64,000 nucleotides of DNA from an uncultured Paracoccaceae bacterium (lineage in GTDB: Bacteria; Pseudomonadota; Alphaproteobacteria; Rhodobacterales; Rhodobacteraceae): positions 539,438 through 603,437 of the forward strand of contig CANNFR010000001.1 of assembly GCA_947503935.1 (NCBI GenBank), in the 5' to 3' direction. This document shows positions 57,063 through 64,000 of the stretch, piece after piece. The number at the start of each line of letters is the position of its first letter. Within the stretch, counting starts at the first letter, position 1. Below the pieces are notes generated by a model, which was not told the DNA's origin, did not search any database, and saw only the letters and a program-made list of their open reading frames with translations. The position numbers and the translations under genes are program-made.

Positions 57063-57233
57063 AACCTGCCCCTTCAGTCGTTGAATGACTGAAATCATTA
57101 AAGAGTTGGGGTAGAGTGGTGGCATCACGGGAGGTCGTCAAGATACCCTTTGCAGCGGGTCAATGAGGGAAATTGGCTCTACCCCACCGCCCGATCGTGG
57201 CATAGGACTGGCTTTCGAAGGGAAGGGGCTGCT

Positions 57234-57947
57234 GTGGTTGAGCTGAAGACACGTGAGGCACGAACAGCTGAACGCAAAGCCCAAGCAGTTGCCCTTGGCA
57301 CATGTCTGCAAGGCGCGGCGATTTTGGGCCTGCTGTCGCCAAGCCAGGGTTTGGCGGATCCGTTGCGGGCGTCGCCGGGCGTGGTAGAATTGGCCTACAC
57401 CGAGGTGCAGAGGGAACGGCGCGATCGCCTGCTGACCAGCCCGATCAGCGTGACGGACTTTTCGGCGCTGCGGGACTATGCCGGTGGCGACATTGCGCCC
57501 TATGATCTTGTCATGATGCCGGGTTGGGGGCGTCTTTCCGACTGGTTGCGCATGCCCCACAGGATCGATGCCGTGGTGGCGGGGCCTGAGGCGGCCGATA
57601 TCTCGACCTTGACGCTTTTTGAAGAGATTGATGTCGAAATCCGCATGTGGACCTTCACGGACGAGGCCGCCGCCGAGGCCGCGATGGCCCGCGTCATGGC
57701 GATGTCGCGGGCTGATCCCCCGGTGGGGGGCGTGGTGACCGTCTCGCCTATTGAGTACCGGAGCAAATCGGTTGAGGTCCGCCGAAACGGAGCGTCGATC
57801 ATTATCAGCCGCCGGGTAGAGGACTTGCCGCTGATGGCGGGCCAGCAGACCGACCCGTCGCGCAGCGAGGCGTTTGTGTTTTTTGAGCGCTCTTACGCGG
57901 CGATGCTTCGTGCCGCCGAAGAGGGGTACCGGAGGGTGCGCGGATGA
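57234..57947 (+). CDS. Hypothetical protein
   Basis: From the GTG at 57234 (GAAGGGAAGGGG upstream) the protein has 237 residues. The N-terminus may be a weak signal segment (LGTCLQGAAILGLLSPSQGL). The body has YDLVMMPGWGRLSDWLRMPH and AIISRRV-like beta strands (GASIIISRRVEDLPLMAG). No family recognised. The stop overlaps the next start (ATGA). It is divergent from the SRPBCC-like gene. Confidence 0.62.
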   Translation: MVELKTREARTAERKAQAVALGTCLQGAAILGLLSPSQGLADPLRASPGVVELAYTEVQRERRDRLLTSPISVTDFSALRDYAGGDIAPYDLVMMPGWGRLSDWLRMPHRIDAVVAGPEAADISTLTLFEEIDVEIRMWTFTDEAAAEAAMARVMAMSRADPPVGGVVTVSPIEYRSKSVEVRRNGASIIISRRVEDLPLMAGQQTDPSRSEAFVFFERSYAAMLRAAEEGYRRVRG

Positions 57948-58432
57948 TCAAGGTGGCCGTCTTGAACTGGACCAATGCCGGGCCCCAAGCGCTTGCATCC
58001 GGTGAGAGACCGTTTCCCTTCAATATCCTCGACGCCGATCCTGGTGGCCCCCCGCCATTCTATGGCATTGGGGTGGTCGATTGGCGGCTAGACGGCCCGC
58101 TTGTCGGGGTGACTGTGGCCTTCAATCATCTGAATGATTGCGATCGTGCTGAGGACTTTCCCGAATGGTTGCGCACCCGCTGGGACAGTCTGCCGGTAGA
58201 TCCGGATGGGCGGACGGTAGCGCGCTATATGGGCCCGACACCTTCGATTGATTTGATTCGCGACGAGACACCGGAAGCGGGCCGATTCTGCACGACCGTT
58301 GTGACAACCGAGGGCTTTCAGATCGGAGAACCGGGCCAGCGCGATGTGCGAAACCTGGCGTTCCAAAACGCGTTTCACCTCTTCCAAGGGATCATCCATA
58401 CGTCGGAGTTTTTCGCTCCGCAGGCAGATTAA
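57944..58432 (+). CDS. Hypothetical protein coupled to the preceding gene
   Basis: A 162-residue soluble protein starting MIKVAVLNWTNAGPQALASG, with GVGVTVAF-like strands (LVGVTVAFNHLNDCDRAEDF) and TPEAGRFCTTVVTTEGFQIG. No family recognised. It overlaps the preceding gene by four bases and precedes the GlcG-like gene by 17, so the three are likely cotranscribed. Confidence 0.65.
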   Translation: MIKVAVLNWTNAGPQALASGERPFPFNILDADPGGPPPFYGIGVVDWRLDGPLVGVTVAFNHLNDCDRAEDFPEWLRTRWDSLPVDPDGRTVARYMGPTPSIDLIRDETPEAGRFCTTVVTTEGFQIGEPGQRDVRNLAFQNAFHLFQGIIHTSEFFAPQAD

Positions 58433-58449
58433 TCAGAAGGAACCAAGAT

Positions 58450-58872
58450 ATGGTGTCATTGAGAAAAGCACAAACAATCCTGCGCAAGACGCTGGAAAAG
58501 GGCCGCGAGATGGAGCTGAAGCCTCTGACGGTGGTGGTGCTGGACGCGGGCGGCCACATGATTACGGCGGCGCGCGAGGACGGGGCGAGCCCGGGGCGCG
58601 TCAAGCTGGCCGAGGGCAAGGCCTATGGTGCGGTGATGCTAGGCATGGCGGGCACCGCGCAGATGAAGCGGGCCGAGGCGCAGGCCTATTTCATGGCGGC
58701 AATGAACGGGCTTTACGATGGCAAGGTCGTTCCCGTGCCCGGCGGCGTTCTGGTGCGCGACAAGAAGGGCGCGGTGATCGGTGCGGTCGGTGTGACCGGC
58801 GACACCTCCGAGAACGACGCCGCCGCCGCGCTGGCGGGCATCGAGGCGGCGGGCTTCACGGGCGAGGCGTGA
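58450..58872 (+). CDS. GlcG/HbpS-family protein
   Basis: A 140-residue protein with the family core: LTVVVLDAGGHMITAAREDG, KAYGAVMLGMAG and GGVLVRDKKGAVIGAVGVTG followed by SENDAAAALAGIEAAGF. The family includes GlcG of glycolate operons and heme-binding HbpS; the role in this genome is unknown. The distance to malate synthase G (about 2.7 kb) fits a loose glycolate/glyoxylate neighbourhood. It overlaps the convergent secreted-protein gene by 17 bases. Confidence 0.9.
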   Translation: MVSLRKAQTILRKTLEKGREMELKPLTVVVLDAGGHMITAAREDGASPGRVKLAEGKAYGAVMLGMAGTAQMKRAEAQAYFMAAMNGLYDGKVVPVPGGVLVRDKKGAVIGAVGVTGDTSENDAAAALAGIEAAGFTGEA

Positions 58873-59449
58873 GGCGGCATTCCTGCGGCAGCCCCTCGCG
58901 CCACCAGTAAGGGGCGAGGGCGGGCGCAGGGCCGGGGTCGATCGTGTATGTGGTGTCTTCGAAAGCGTCGATCTTGGCGGTGTTCCGGGCGTAGTCGATG
59001 AGGCACTCGAAACCGTTTCTGGAAGAACGGGCACCGGTGATCTGCCATCCTGTTTCAGTCCATCGAAGGGTCGTTTCAAGGGAAAAATCCTCGGTCCAGC
59101 TTGACAGAATGGGCCGTGAGACGTCGGCCTGCGTGCAGGGGTCGCAGTCGGAATAGCCGTAGCTCACGGAATAGAGACCGCTTGTCGTAGGCCATTGCGC
59201 CGGCAGGACGGCCCTGTCTGTCCTGACGTAGCGCAGCGTGCCTGACCCCGGCTCGGACAGGAAGGTGACGATATCCACCGCGTCGCCGCTTTCGGCGGCC
59301 ACCATAAGGAGCCGGTCGGGCACGCCATCGTCGTTAAAGTCGCCTTCCGCCGCCGATGCCAGCAGGCGGGTGACATCAATCTGGGGAATGTCCTCGGCAG
59401 ACGCCTCAGGGGCGCATGCAAGGGCGGCGAGGAAGGCGACAGCGCGCAT
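58856..59449 (-). CDS. Secreted protein A with calcium-loop-like motif
   Basis: A 197-residue protein with a signal peptide (MRAVAFLAALACAPEASA) and a DFNDDGVPDRLLMV motif like the DxDxDG loops of FG-GAP and EF-hand proteins. The end is YTIDPGPAPALAPYWWREGL. Paired Cys (SDCDPC, ECLIDY) suggest disulfides. AAAGGA precedes the ATG. It is the A copy of a tandem A/B duplication; the A' copy is at 60163-60762. Confidence 0.72.
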   Translation of the reverse strand: MRAVAFLAALACAPEASAEDIPQIDVTRLLASAAEGDFNDDGVPDRLLMVAAESGDAVDIVTFLSEPGSGTLRYVRTDRAVLPAQWPTTSGLYSVSYGYSDCDPCTQADVSRPILSSWTEDFSLETTLRWTETGWQITGARSSRNGFECLIDYARNTAKIDAFEDTTYTIDPGPAPALAPYWWREGLPQECRLTPRP

Positions 59450-59466
59450 CGGGCGTCCTTTCGGGG

Positions 59467-60096
59467 TCAGGGCAGGCAGGGGGCCGGCAGGTCGGTGTAA
59501 TGCCAGTCGGTCAGGCGCGGCCCCGGGCCGGGGTCGTAATCGAGCGTGTTGCCATCGGGCAGGTGGACCTTGGCGGTTTGCGGCCCATTTCCGAGAAGTT
59601 CCACAAAGAAGATCTCGCAGACCGGATCCATGCGGTGGCCGGACTCCAGAGGAACCTGCCGACTGGTCCGGATCGAGAAGACCACCGGCGCCTCGGAACC
59701 CGGGTTCGTGCTTAAACTCAGGCTCAGACCTGTCGCGGCCGAACGCATCTGGATCAGCGGCTCATAGTCTTCGTCGCTGATTGTGAAGGAGTAGCTCAGA
59801 TCGCCCGCGGCGACGCGCGCGGCATCGTAGGGCAGCAAGGCCGAGGCGTATTCCGTTACCGCAAGCACGCCGGTCTCGGGGGTCGATGTCATAAGATAGA
59901 GCCCGACGGCATCGCGGGTCTCTGACAGCACGAGCACGGCCAGATCGCCGTGCCCGTCCCCGTTCCAGTCGTTTTCACTGTAGACGTTCTTGCCGTGGAC
60001 GCCCAGGACACGGTCGGCGGGGATGGTGACCGGCGGGGCGTCGGCCAGGGCCGTGGCGGGTGCCAGAAGGATGGCGGCGAGAAAGCTGCGTCTCAT
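59467..60096 (-). CDS. Secreted protein B with calcium-loop-like motif
   Basis: A 209-residue protein from the ATG at 60096, with signal peptide MRRSFLAAILLAPATALA and NDWNGDGHGDLAVLV, a DxNxDGxxD loop. It ends LPDGNTLDYDPGPGPRLTDW, with WHYTDLPAPCLP at the tail. Cys residues near the end may pair. It is 17 bases upstream of A on the minus strand. Its paralogue B' is at 60779-61405. Confidence 0.72.
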   Translation of the reverse strand: MRRSFLAAILLAPATALADAPPVTIPADRVLGVHGKNVYSENDWNGDGHGDLAVLVLSETRDAVGLYLMTSTPETGVLAVTEYASALLPYDAARVAAGDLSYSFTISDEDYEPLIQMRSAATGLSLSLSTNPGSEAPVVFSIRTSRQVPLESGHRMDPVCEIFFVELLGNGPQTAKVHLPDGNTLDYDPGPGPRLTDWHYTDLPAPCLP

Positions 60097-60162
60097 CGAT
60101 ACCTCGTTCAAGTCAGGCCAAACTGGCCGCGCACGGAACCCGGTGCAAACCGGCGGCCAGAG

Positions 60163-60762
60163 TCAGGGGCCAGGCGCAAAGCGGCATTCCTTGGGCAGCC
60201 CCTCGCGCCACCAGTAAGGGGCAAGGGCGGGGGGCGGGCCGGAGTCGATGGTGTATTCGGTGTCGTCCAGCCAGTCCACCTTGGCGGTGCCCGCGCGATA
60301 GTCGATCACGCAATCGGAACCTTCCGCCCGCGTTTGCACCTCGGCGATCTCCCAGCCCGATGCGGTCCAGCCGACCGTGATCTCGATAAAAGTGTCGCCG
60401 ACCTTGCTGTACAAGCCGGGCAGCGTGTAGTCGGCAACGCAGCCGGGGTTGCAGCCCAGGTTTGAGCTATACGCCACCGCGTGCAGGTCAGACCTGTCGA
60501 GCGGCCACCGTGCCGGCAGGATCGCCTGTGAAACGCCTGTAAATCGCAGCGTGCCAGTTGCGGCGTCGGAGATGAATGTCAGCGCGTCGAACGCATCGCC
60601 CTTGTCGGACCAGACAAGCAGCAGCCGGTCCGCGTGGCCGTCGCCGTTCCAGTCCTGTCCGCTCGCTTCGGCCGCAAGGCGGGTGATGTCGATCTGGGGA
60701 ATCTCGTCGGCCGAGGCGCATGGCGCACTTGCAAGGGTGACGAAAAGGGCGATGGCGCGCAT
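60163..60762 (-). CDS. Secreted protein A' (paralogue of A)
   Basis: A 199-residue protein with signal peptide MRAIALFVTLASAPCASA and the loop DWNGDGHADRLLLVW. The C-terminal region YTIDSGPPPALAPYWWREGL is nearly identical to that of protein A (58856-59449), as are leader bases before the ATG (CGGGCGCCC version of the A leader). It sits 16 bases after B' and 66 bases before B. Confidence 0.72.
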   Translation of the reverse strand: MRAIALFVTLASAPCASADEIPQIDITRLAAEASGQDWNGDGHADRLLLVWSDKGDAFDALTFISDAATGTLRFTGVSQAILPARWPLDRSDLHAVAYSSNLGCNPGCVADYTLPGLYSKVGDTFIEITVGWTASGWEIAEVQTRAEGSDCVIDYRAGTAKVDWLDDTEYTIDSGPPPALAPYWWREGLPKECRFAPGP

Positions 60763-60778
60763 CGGGCGCCCTTTCGGG

Positions 60779-61405
60779 TCAGGGCAGGCAGGGCGCCGGC
60801 AGGTCGGTGTAGTTCCAGTCGCTCAAAAGCGGCCCGGGGCCGGGGTTGTAGCTCAGCTCGGTCCCGTCGGGCGCAATCACCTTGGCCCATGGCTCAAAGC
60901 CCTCCACGCCGTATTCGACGAAAACGATCTCACAGATGACTTCGGCTCTATTGGTTCCTGGCACCCTTCTTGATGACGCGATCCGGACGATACCTGACCC
61001 CTCGACGCGCGGGTTCGTGATGATGCTGGTACGCGCCAAGGTCGCCGATGACGAGATATGCACCTCTGGCTTGTATCCCTCGTGTGCAGGGGAAACGTTG
61101 TATTCAAGGCCGCCGGAGGCCACACTGACAGGATCGTAGGGCAGGATCGCCCGGATGACCTCGGTGACCGCGCGAAGACCTGTCCCCGGATCGGAGGTGG
61201 CAAGGTAGAGGTCCACGCTGTCGCCTGCCTCGGACACCGCCAGAACGGCCAGATCGCTGTGATCGTCCCCATTCCAGTCGTTCTCGCCGTACTCCTCTTG
61301 GCCATAGACGCCCAGGATGCGGTCGGCGGCAATGGTGACGGGCGAGGCGTCGGCCAGGGCCGCGGCGGGTGCCAGAAGGATGGCGGCGAGAAAACTACGT
61401 GACAT
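60779..61405 (-). CDS. Secreted protein B' (paralogue of B)
   Basis: A 208-residue protein from the ATG at 61405: signal peptide MSRSFLAAILLAPAAALADA and loop NDWNGDDHSDLAVLAV. The tail SYNPGPGPLLSDWNYTDLPA matches that of protein B. The internal part is more diverged. It is the first gene of the minus-strand B'-A'-B-A run. Confidence 0.72.
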   Translation of the reverse strand: MSRSFLAAILLAPAAALADASPVTIAADRILGVYGQEEYGENDWNGDDHSDLAVLAVSEAGDSVDLYLATSDPGTGLRAVTEVIRAILPYDPVSVASGGLEYNVSPAHEGYKPEVHISSSATLARTSIITNPRVEGSGIVRIASSRRVPGTNRAEVICEIVFVEYGVEGFEPWAKVIAPDGTELSYNPGPGPLLSDWNYTDLPAPCLP

Positions 61406-61542
61406 CAAGACCCTCTGTTAATTCCGGGGCAGACTAGCTGTGGTTTGGGCGGGGTGCAAATCGGTCTGGAGGCGACATAGAGAGCGTTTCGGAAGGTCAT
61501 TGCCACGCTGCTTGGCGCAGATGGTGGCGCCCGCTCTGGTCT

Positions 61543-62160
61543 TCAGGATCTATCGGGCGATGCCAGAAGCGGTTGCAGCATGGATTTGATGACAGCGTCG
61601 CGCTCGGCCTCATCGAGGTTGCCATAGAAATGCATTTTGCGCGAGGCAAGCAAATCGGCGACGCCATGTACCTGTGACCAGATGGCATAGGTCCGCCGCA
61701 GGCCGTTTACCGACCACTCTACGCTGTCCTGACGATCATGTCGGGCGACCAGACTGGCCAGCCGCAAGAACGCCGCGTCCGCTGACGCTTTCAACCCGGG
61801 GTCTTGATAATCGGGGCGGTCCGAGGCGAAACACAATCTGAACAGGGCATGATGGCGAAGGGCAAAGTCGACATAGGCCTGCCCGTAGGACATTACACGC
61901 TCTTGCGCAGAGGCCGTTTCGCCTGGGTCGCGCGCCTCGGCCGTTTCCAGAAGCTTGTCAAAGCCACGTGCCGCCAGGGCGGTCAGAAGCCCGCCCGCAT
62001 CCCTGAAATGATGCGCTGGCGCCGCATGGCTGACCCCCGCCCGCTTTGCCACGCGCCTGAGCGAAAAATTCTCGATGCCGTTCTCGGAAATCTCAATTTC
62101 TGCGGCCTTCAGCAACTCCGCCTTCAGCGCGCCGTGATGATACTTGCCGGATCCGTCCAT
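61543..62160 (-). CDS. TetR-family transcriptional regulator
   Basis: A 205-residue repressor. The N-terminal HTH reads ENFSLRRVAKRAGVSHAAPA with HHFRDAGGLLTAL, and the C-terminal helical ligand domain has the TetR_C WHG-like pattern (QAYVDFALRHHALFRLCFAS). It is divergent from the ABA4-like gene; palindromes in the 100-base gap are likely operators. It should repress itself and the membrane genes. Confidence 0.9.
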   Translation of the reverse strand: MDGSGKYHHGALKAELLKAAEIEISENGIENFSLRRVAKRAGVSHAAPAHHFRDAGGLLTALAARGFDKLLETAEARDPGETASAQERVMSYGQAYVDFALRHHALFRLCFASDRPDYQDPGLKASADAAFLRLASLVARHDRQDSVEWSVNGLRRTYAIWSQVHGVADLLASRKMHFYGNLDEAERDAVIKSMLQPLLASPDRS

Positions 62161-62183
62161 ACCCGGTTTCTAGCGGTGCAATC

Positions 62184-62219
62184 TGACAGTGTCAAAATAA
62201 ACTTGACACCGTCAAGTTT
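62184..62219. promoter_or_regulatory. Palindromic operator sites for the TetR regulator
   Basis: A perfect 9-bp inverted repeat AAACTTGAC-ACC-GTCAAGTTT (62199-62219) lies next to TGACAGTGTCA (62184-62194), and a half-site CTGTCAAG follows near 62242. All share TTGAC/GTCAA and sit between the divergent TetR gene and the ABA4-like gene. Confidence 0.8.
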
Positions 62220-62258
62220 CGGCTCATCCTAAAACTTACCACTGTCAAGATATAAACG

Positions 62259-62706
62259 ATGGAGTTCGATATATCACCCGATCTGCTATTCTCAATTGCC
62301 TCGCCATTAGCCATCCGGATGGGTCGTGCTTGCGCTGTCCCCCATTGCCTCGCGCTGGCTTGTGCCGCTGGGAGGCATCGTGATCCCACTTGCGCTCTGC
62401 GCGATCTACGCCCTCGGCGCCGCGATCTACCTTCCCGGCGCGCCGGGAGGCTTCGATTTCCTGGACAATGTCATGCTTCTGTTCACCGACCGGGGCGCGA
62501 CAACTGTCGGATGGGTTCATTTCCTGGCCTTCGACCTGCTGGTCGGTGGCTGGATCACGCGGGATGCGCTGCGAAAACATGTTCCGCATCTGGCGATCAT
62601 CCCATGCCTCTACCTGACCCTCATGTTCGGTCCGGTCGGGTTGCTTTGCTATCTTGCGATCCGCGCCGGGGTCGCAGCCTTGCGCCGAAAGGAGATTTTG
62701 GCATGA
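62259..62706 (+). pseudogene. ABA4-like (DUF4281) membrane protein gene with a frameshift
   Basis: The ATG at 62259 opens MEFDISPDLLFSIASPLAI, the usual start of ABA4-like proteins, but the frame then fails; the rest (GWVVLALSPIASRWLVPLGG, YLPGAPGGFDFLDNVMLL, HLAIIPCLYLTLMFGPVGLL) is in another frame from about 62316. A base gained or lost near 62313-62318 explains it. A GTG at 62326 could start a shorter, 126-residue form. The 3' end overlaps the next gene (ATGA). Confidence 0.72.
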
Positions 62707-63448
62707 CCAGCCTTGATCTGCACGCCGCGCCCTATCGCCGGAAAGCCCTGCCCCTCGCGGCCTCATTCTTGGCCACGATGGCCCTGGCGACCCTTGTCAC
62801 AGCCCTGATTGATCCGCGAACCCTTGATGGAGAACTCGTCTGGTTGAAGCCCTTCAAATTCGCAGCCTCTCTGGCGCTGCTTCTGGCCACGCTGCATTGG
62901 GGCGCGTCGCGTTTGCCGTGACGGTCCGCAGGTCACAGTGGATCCGTTTATGGGCCGCGCTGGCCATCGGCGCGGCCGTGGCGGAATTCATCTGGATCGC
63001 AACGGCCGCAGCTCTTGGAACGCGGTCGCACTACAACACGACAATCCCCTGGCTCCAGACGCTTTACGAGACGGCCATGGGGCCGATTGCCATCGTTCTT
63101 GCCATGACAGCCGCCGCCTTCGGGTGGAGCCTGCTGCGTCATGCGACCGACGAAGTGACACGCGCTGCCGGCTGGTCCTTCATCGCCACGACGCTGCTGA
63201 CCATTCCGATCGGCCTTGTGCTTTCGTTTGCGCCTGTCGCGGGGGCGGGCCTGCCGTTTCTTGGCTGGACGCTTCAGCCGGGCGACCTGCGGCCCGCACA
63301 TTTCATGGCGACGCATGCCATGCAGGTTGTGCCTCTGGCCATCGTGGCGCTTGCCGCGCTCGGGTCTTTGCGGCGTGGGACTGGGTTGCTAGTGACGGCG
63401 CTTTGGTCGGCGCTAACGCTGGCTGCCTTTGCCTATGCGGCCACTTGA
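62703..63448 (+). pseudogene. Polytopic membrane protein gene with a frameshift
   Basis: The ATG at 62703 opens MTSLDLHAAPYRRKALPLAA with LVWLKPFKFAASLALLLATL and stops at 62919-62921 (ASRLP). The continuation TVRRSQWIRLWAALAIGAAV, TRSHYNTTIPWLQTLYETAM and later helices lie in another frame to 63448. One missing G near 62918 would join them into about 248 residues with seven or so helices. Family unknown. Either a real pseudogene or a sequencing error. Confidence 0.7.
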
Positions 63449-63482
63449 CGGTGCAAGTGCCAGCACAGGATGCGCCATGCCG

Positions 63483-63851
63483 GTCTCCTATCGAAGTGAG
63501 GATGTCATACGAACGCCGGAAAGGGCCTGCGCTCAGATCGGCTATCCTGAGGCGATAAGAGGCGACAACGGCAGCGAATTCGTCTCGCGCGACCTCGATC
63601 TCTGGGCTTATGCCAACGACGTCACGCTGGACTTCTCACGCCCCGGGAAACCCACGGACAACGGCTTCACCTTGCGTCAGGTGAAACGCACCACTAGGGC
63701 CCTTCCTGATCCTTCCTCACCTTCAATAGCAAGCTCAGGGCGGAGTGGCTGAACGCTCGTCGCTACTGTCGCTTGGGCCAATGGCGCTCTGAATAGCAAC
63801 GTCATGAGCCTTGCGGATGCCAGGGAAGAGCCGGAGGATTTCCGACTGTAG
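63483..63851 (+). pseudogene. IS3-family transposase (OrfB) remnant
   Basis: The frame reads GYPEAIRGDNGSEFVSRDLD and LWAYANDVTLDFSRPGKPTD, the DDE core around the second Asp of IS3/IS407-type OrfB. After a frame change, FNSKLRAEWLNA and later SLADAREEPEDFRL appear. The 5' part and the ends are missing. Confidence 0.82.
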
Positions 63852-63925
63852 AGATTGTTGGCATTGTAGATATCCTTTGCTGAAGGTTTATCCGCCGGGT
63901 GATTCAATCACTTGGACGTGCCCTA

Positions 63926-64000
63926 GGGTCTGTGGACATTCAGGATTCCCATTGGCTCTGATTTCTGATTCAAACTTCCAAAATGGAGGTTTGAATGAAC
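63926..64000 (+). mobile_element. Left end of an insertion sequence, cut by the window edge
   Basis: GGGTCTGTGGACATTCAGG at 63926 has the look of an IS5-type terminal repeat, and a GGAGGT ribosome-binding site (63985-63990) precedes an ATG at 63995. The transposase lies beyond the window, so the family is provisional. Confidence 0.5.

Overview
The window reads as chromosomal DNA of a Roseobacter-type alphaproteobacterium (Rhodobacterales). The outer parts are GC-rich. They carry a GapR/DUF2312 nucleoid protein, a TIGR01459-type HAD hydrolase, a manganese-type pyrophosphatase, malate synthase G with a GlcG-like gene, and a cupin of the DMSP-lyase family. No species can be named from sequence alone.

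Left core (1-14880). An end fragment of an isomerase and an alpha/beta hydrolase lead into a minus-strand run: threonine aldolase, YcgN-like cysteine-cluster protein, RibF, MaoC-like hydratase, HAD hydrolase, pyrophosphatase. Next come gapR, a PLP decarboxylase, an outer-membrane barrel, guaB, a TDT-family transporter, ssb (GTG start), a lytic transglycosylase and an HpcH/HpaI aldolase. The core ends at a tRNA-Thr(TGT) gene.

Accessory region (about 14.88-53.5 kb). A large serine recombinase abuts the tRNA, and its last codons are read from the tRNA antisense strand, so the tRNA is the likely integration site. Behind it are modules of different origin. Defence-like genes are: a PHP-domain/SMC-like ATPase, a Lit-like HExxH protein, an ArdA-type antirestriction gene broken by an amber codon, a ParE toxin pair, an SF1 helicase with an unknown partner, a type I restriction system (hsdMSR) with a decayed AAA-ATPase remnant, and a membrane-anchored PIN-like protein. 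Mobility genes are: a VirD4/TraG coupling protein, a relaxase, a MobC-like protein and a 57-residue gene, with no type IV secretion channel genes, which suggests a mobilizable rather than self-transmissible element. A second cassette (about 41.6-46.2 kb) has its own tyrosine recombinase and two HTH proteins. It carries the most interesting locus: a protein starting Met-Gly, overlapping a QueC-like enzyme fused to a winged-helix domain. A LuxR-type regulator sits beside a LecA-like lectin-fold gene with a strong palindrome between them. A DMSP-lyase-like cupin lies near the right edge.

Right core (about 53.6-64 kb). Malate synthase G, a SRPBCC-like membrane protein, two short unknown genes and a GlcG-like gene are followed by a tandemly duplicated pair of secreted proteins with calcium-loop-like motifs (order B'-A'-B-A on the minus strand). 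Then come a TetR regulator with palindromic operators and, divergently, two membrane-protein genes that each look frameshifted. An IS3-type transposase remnant and the first 75 bases of another insertion sequence close the window.
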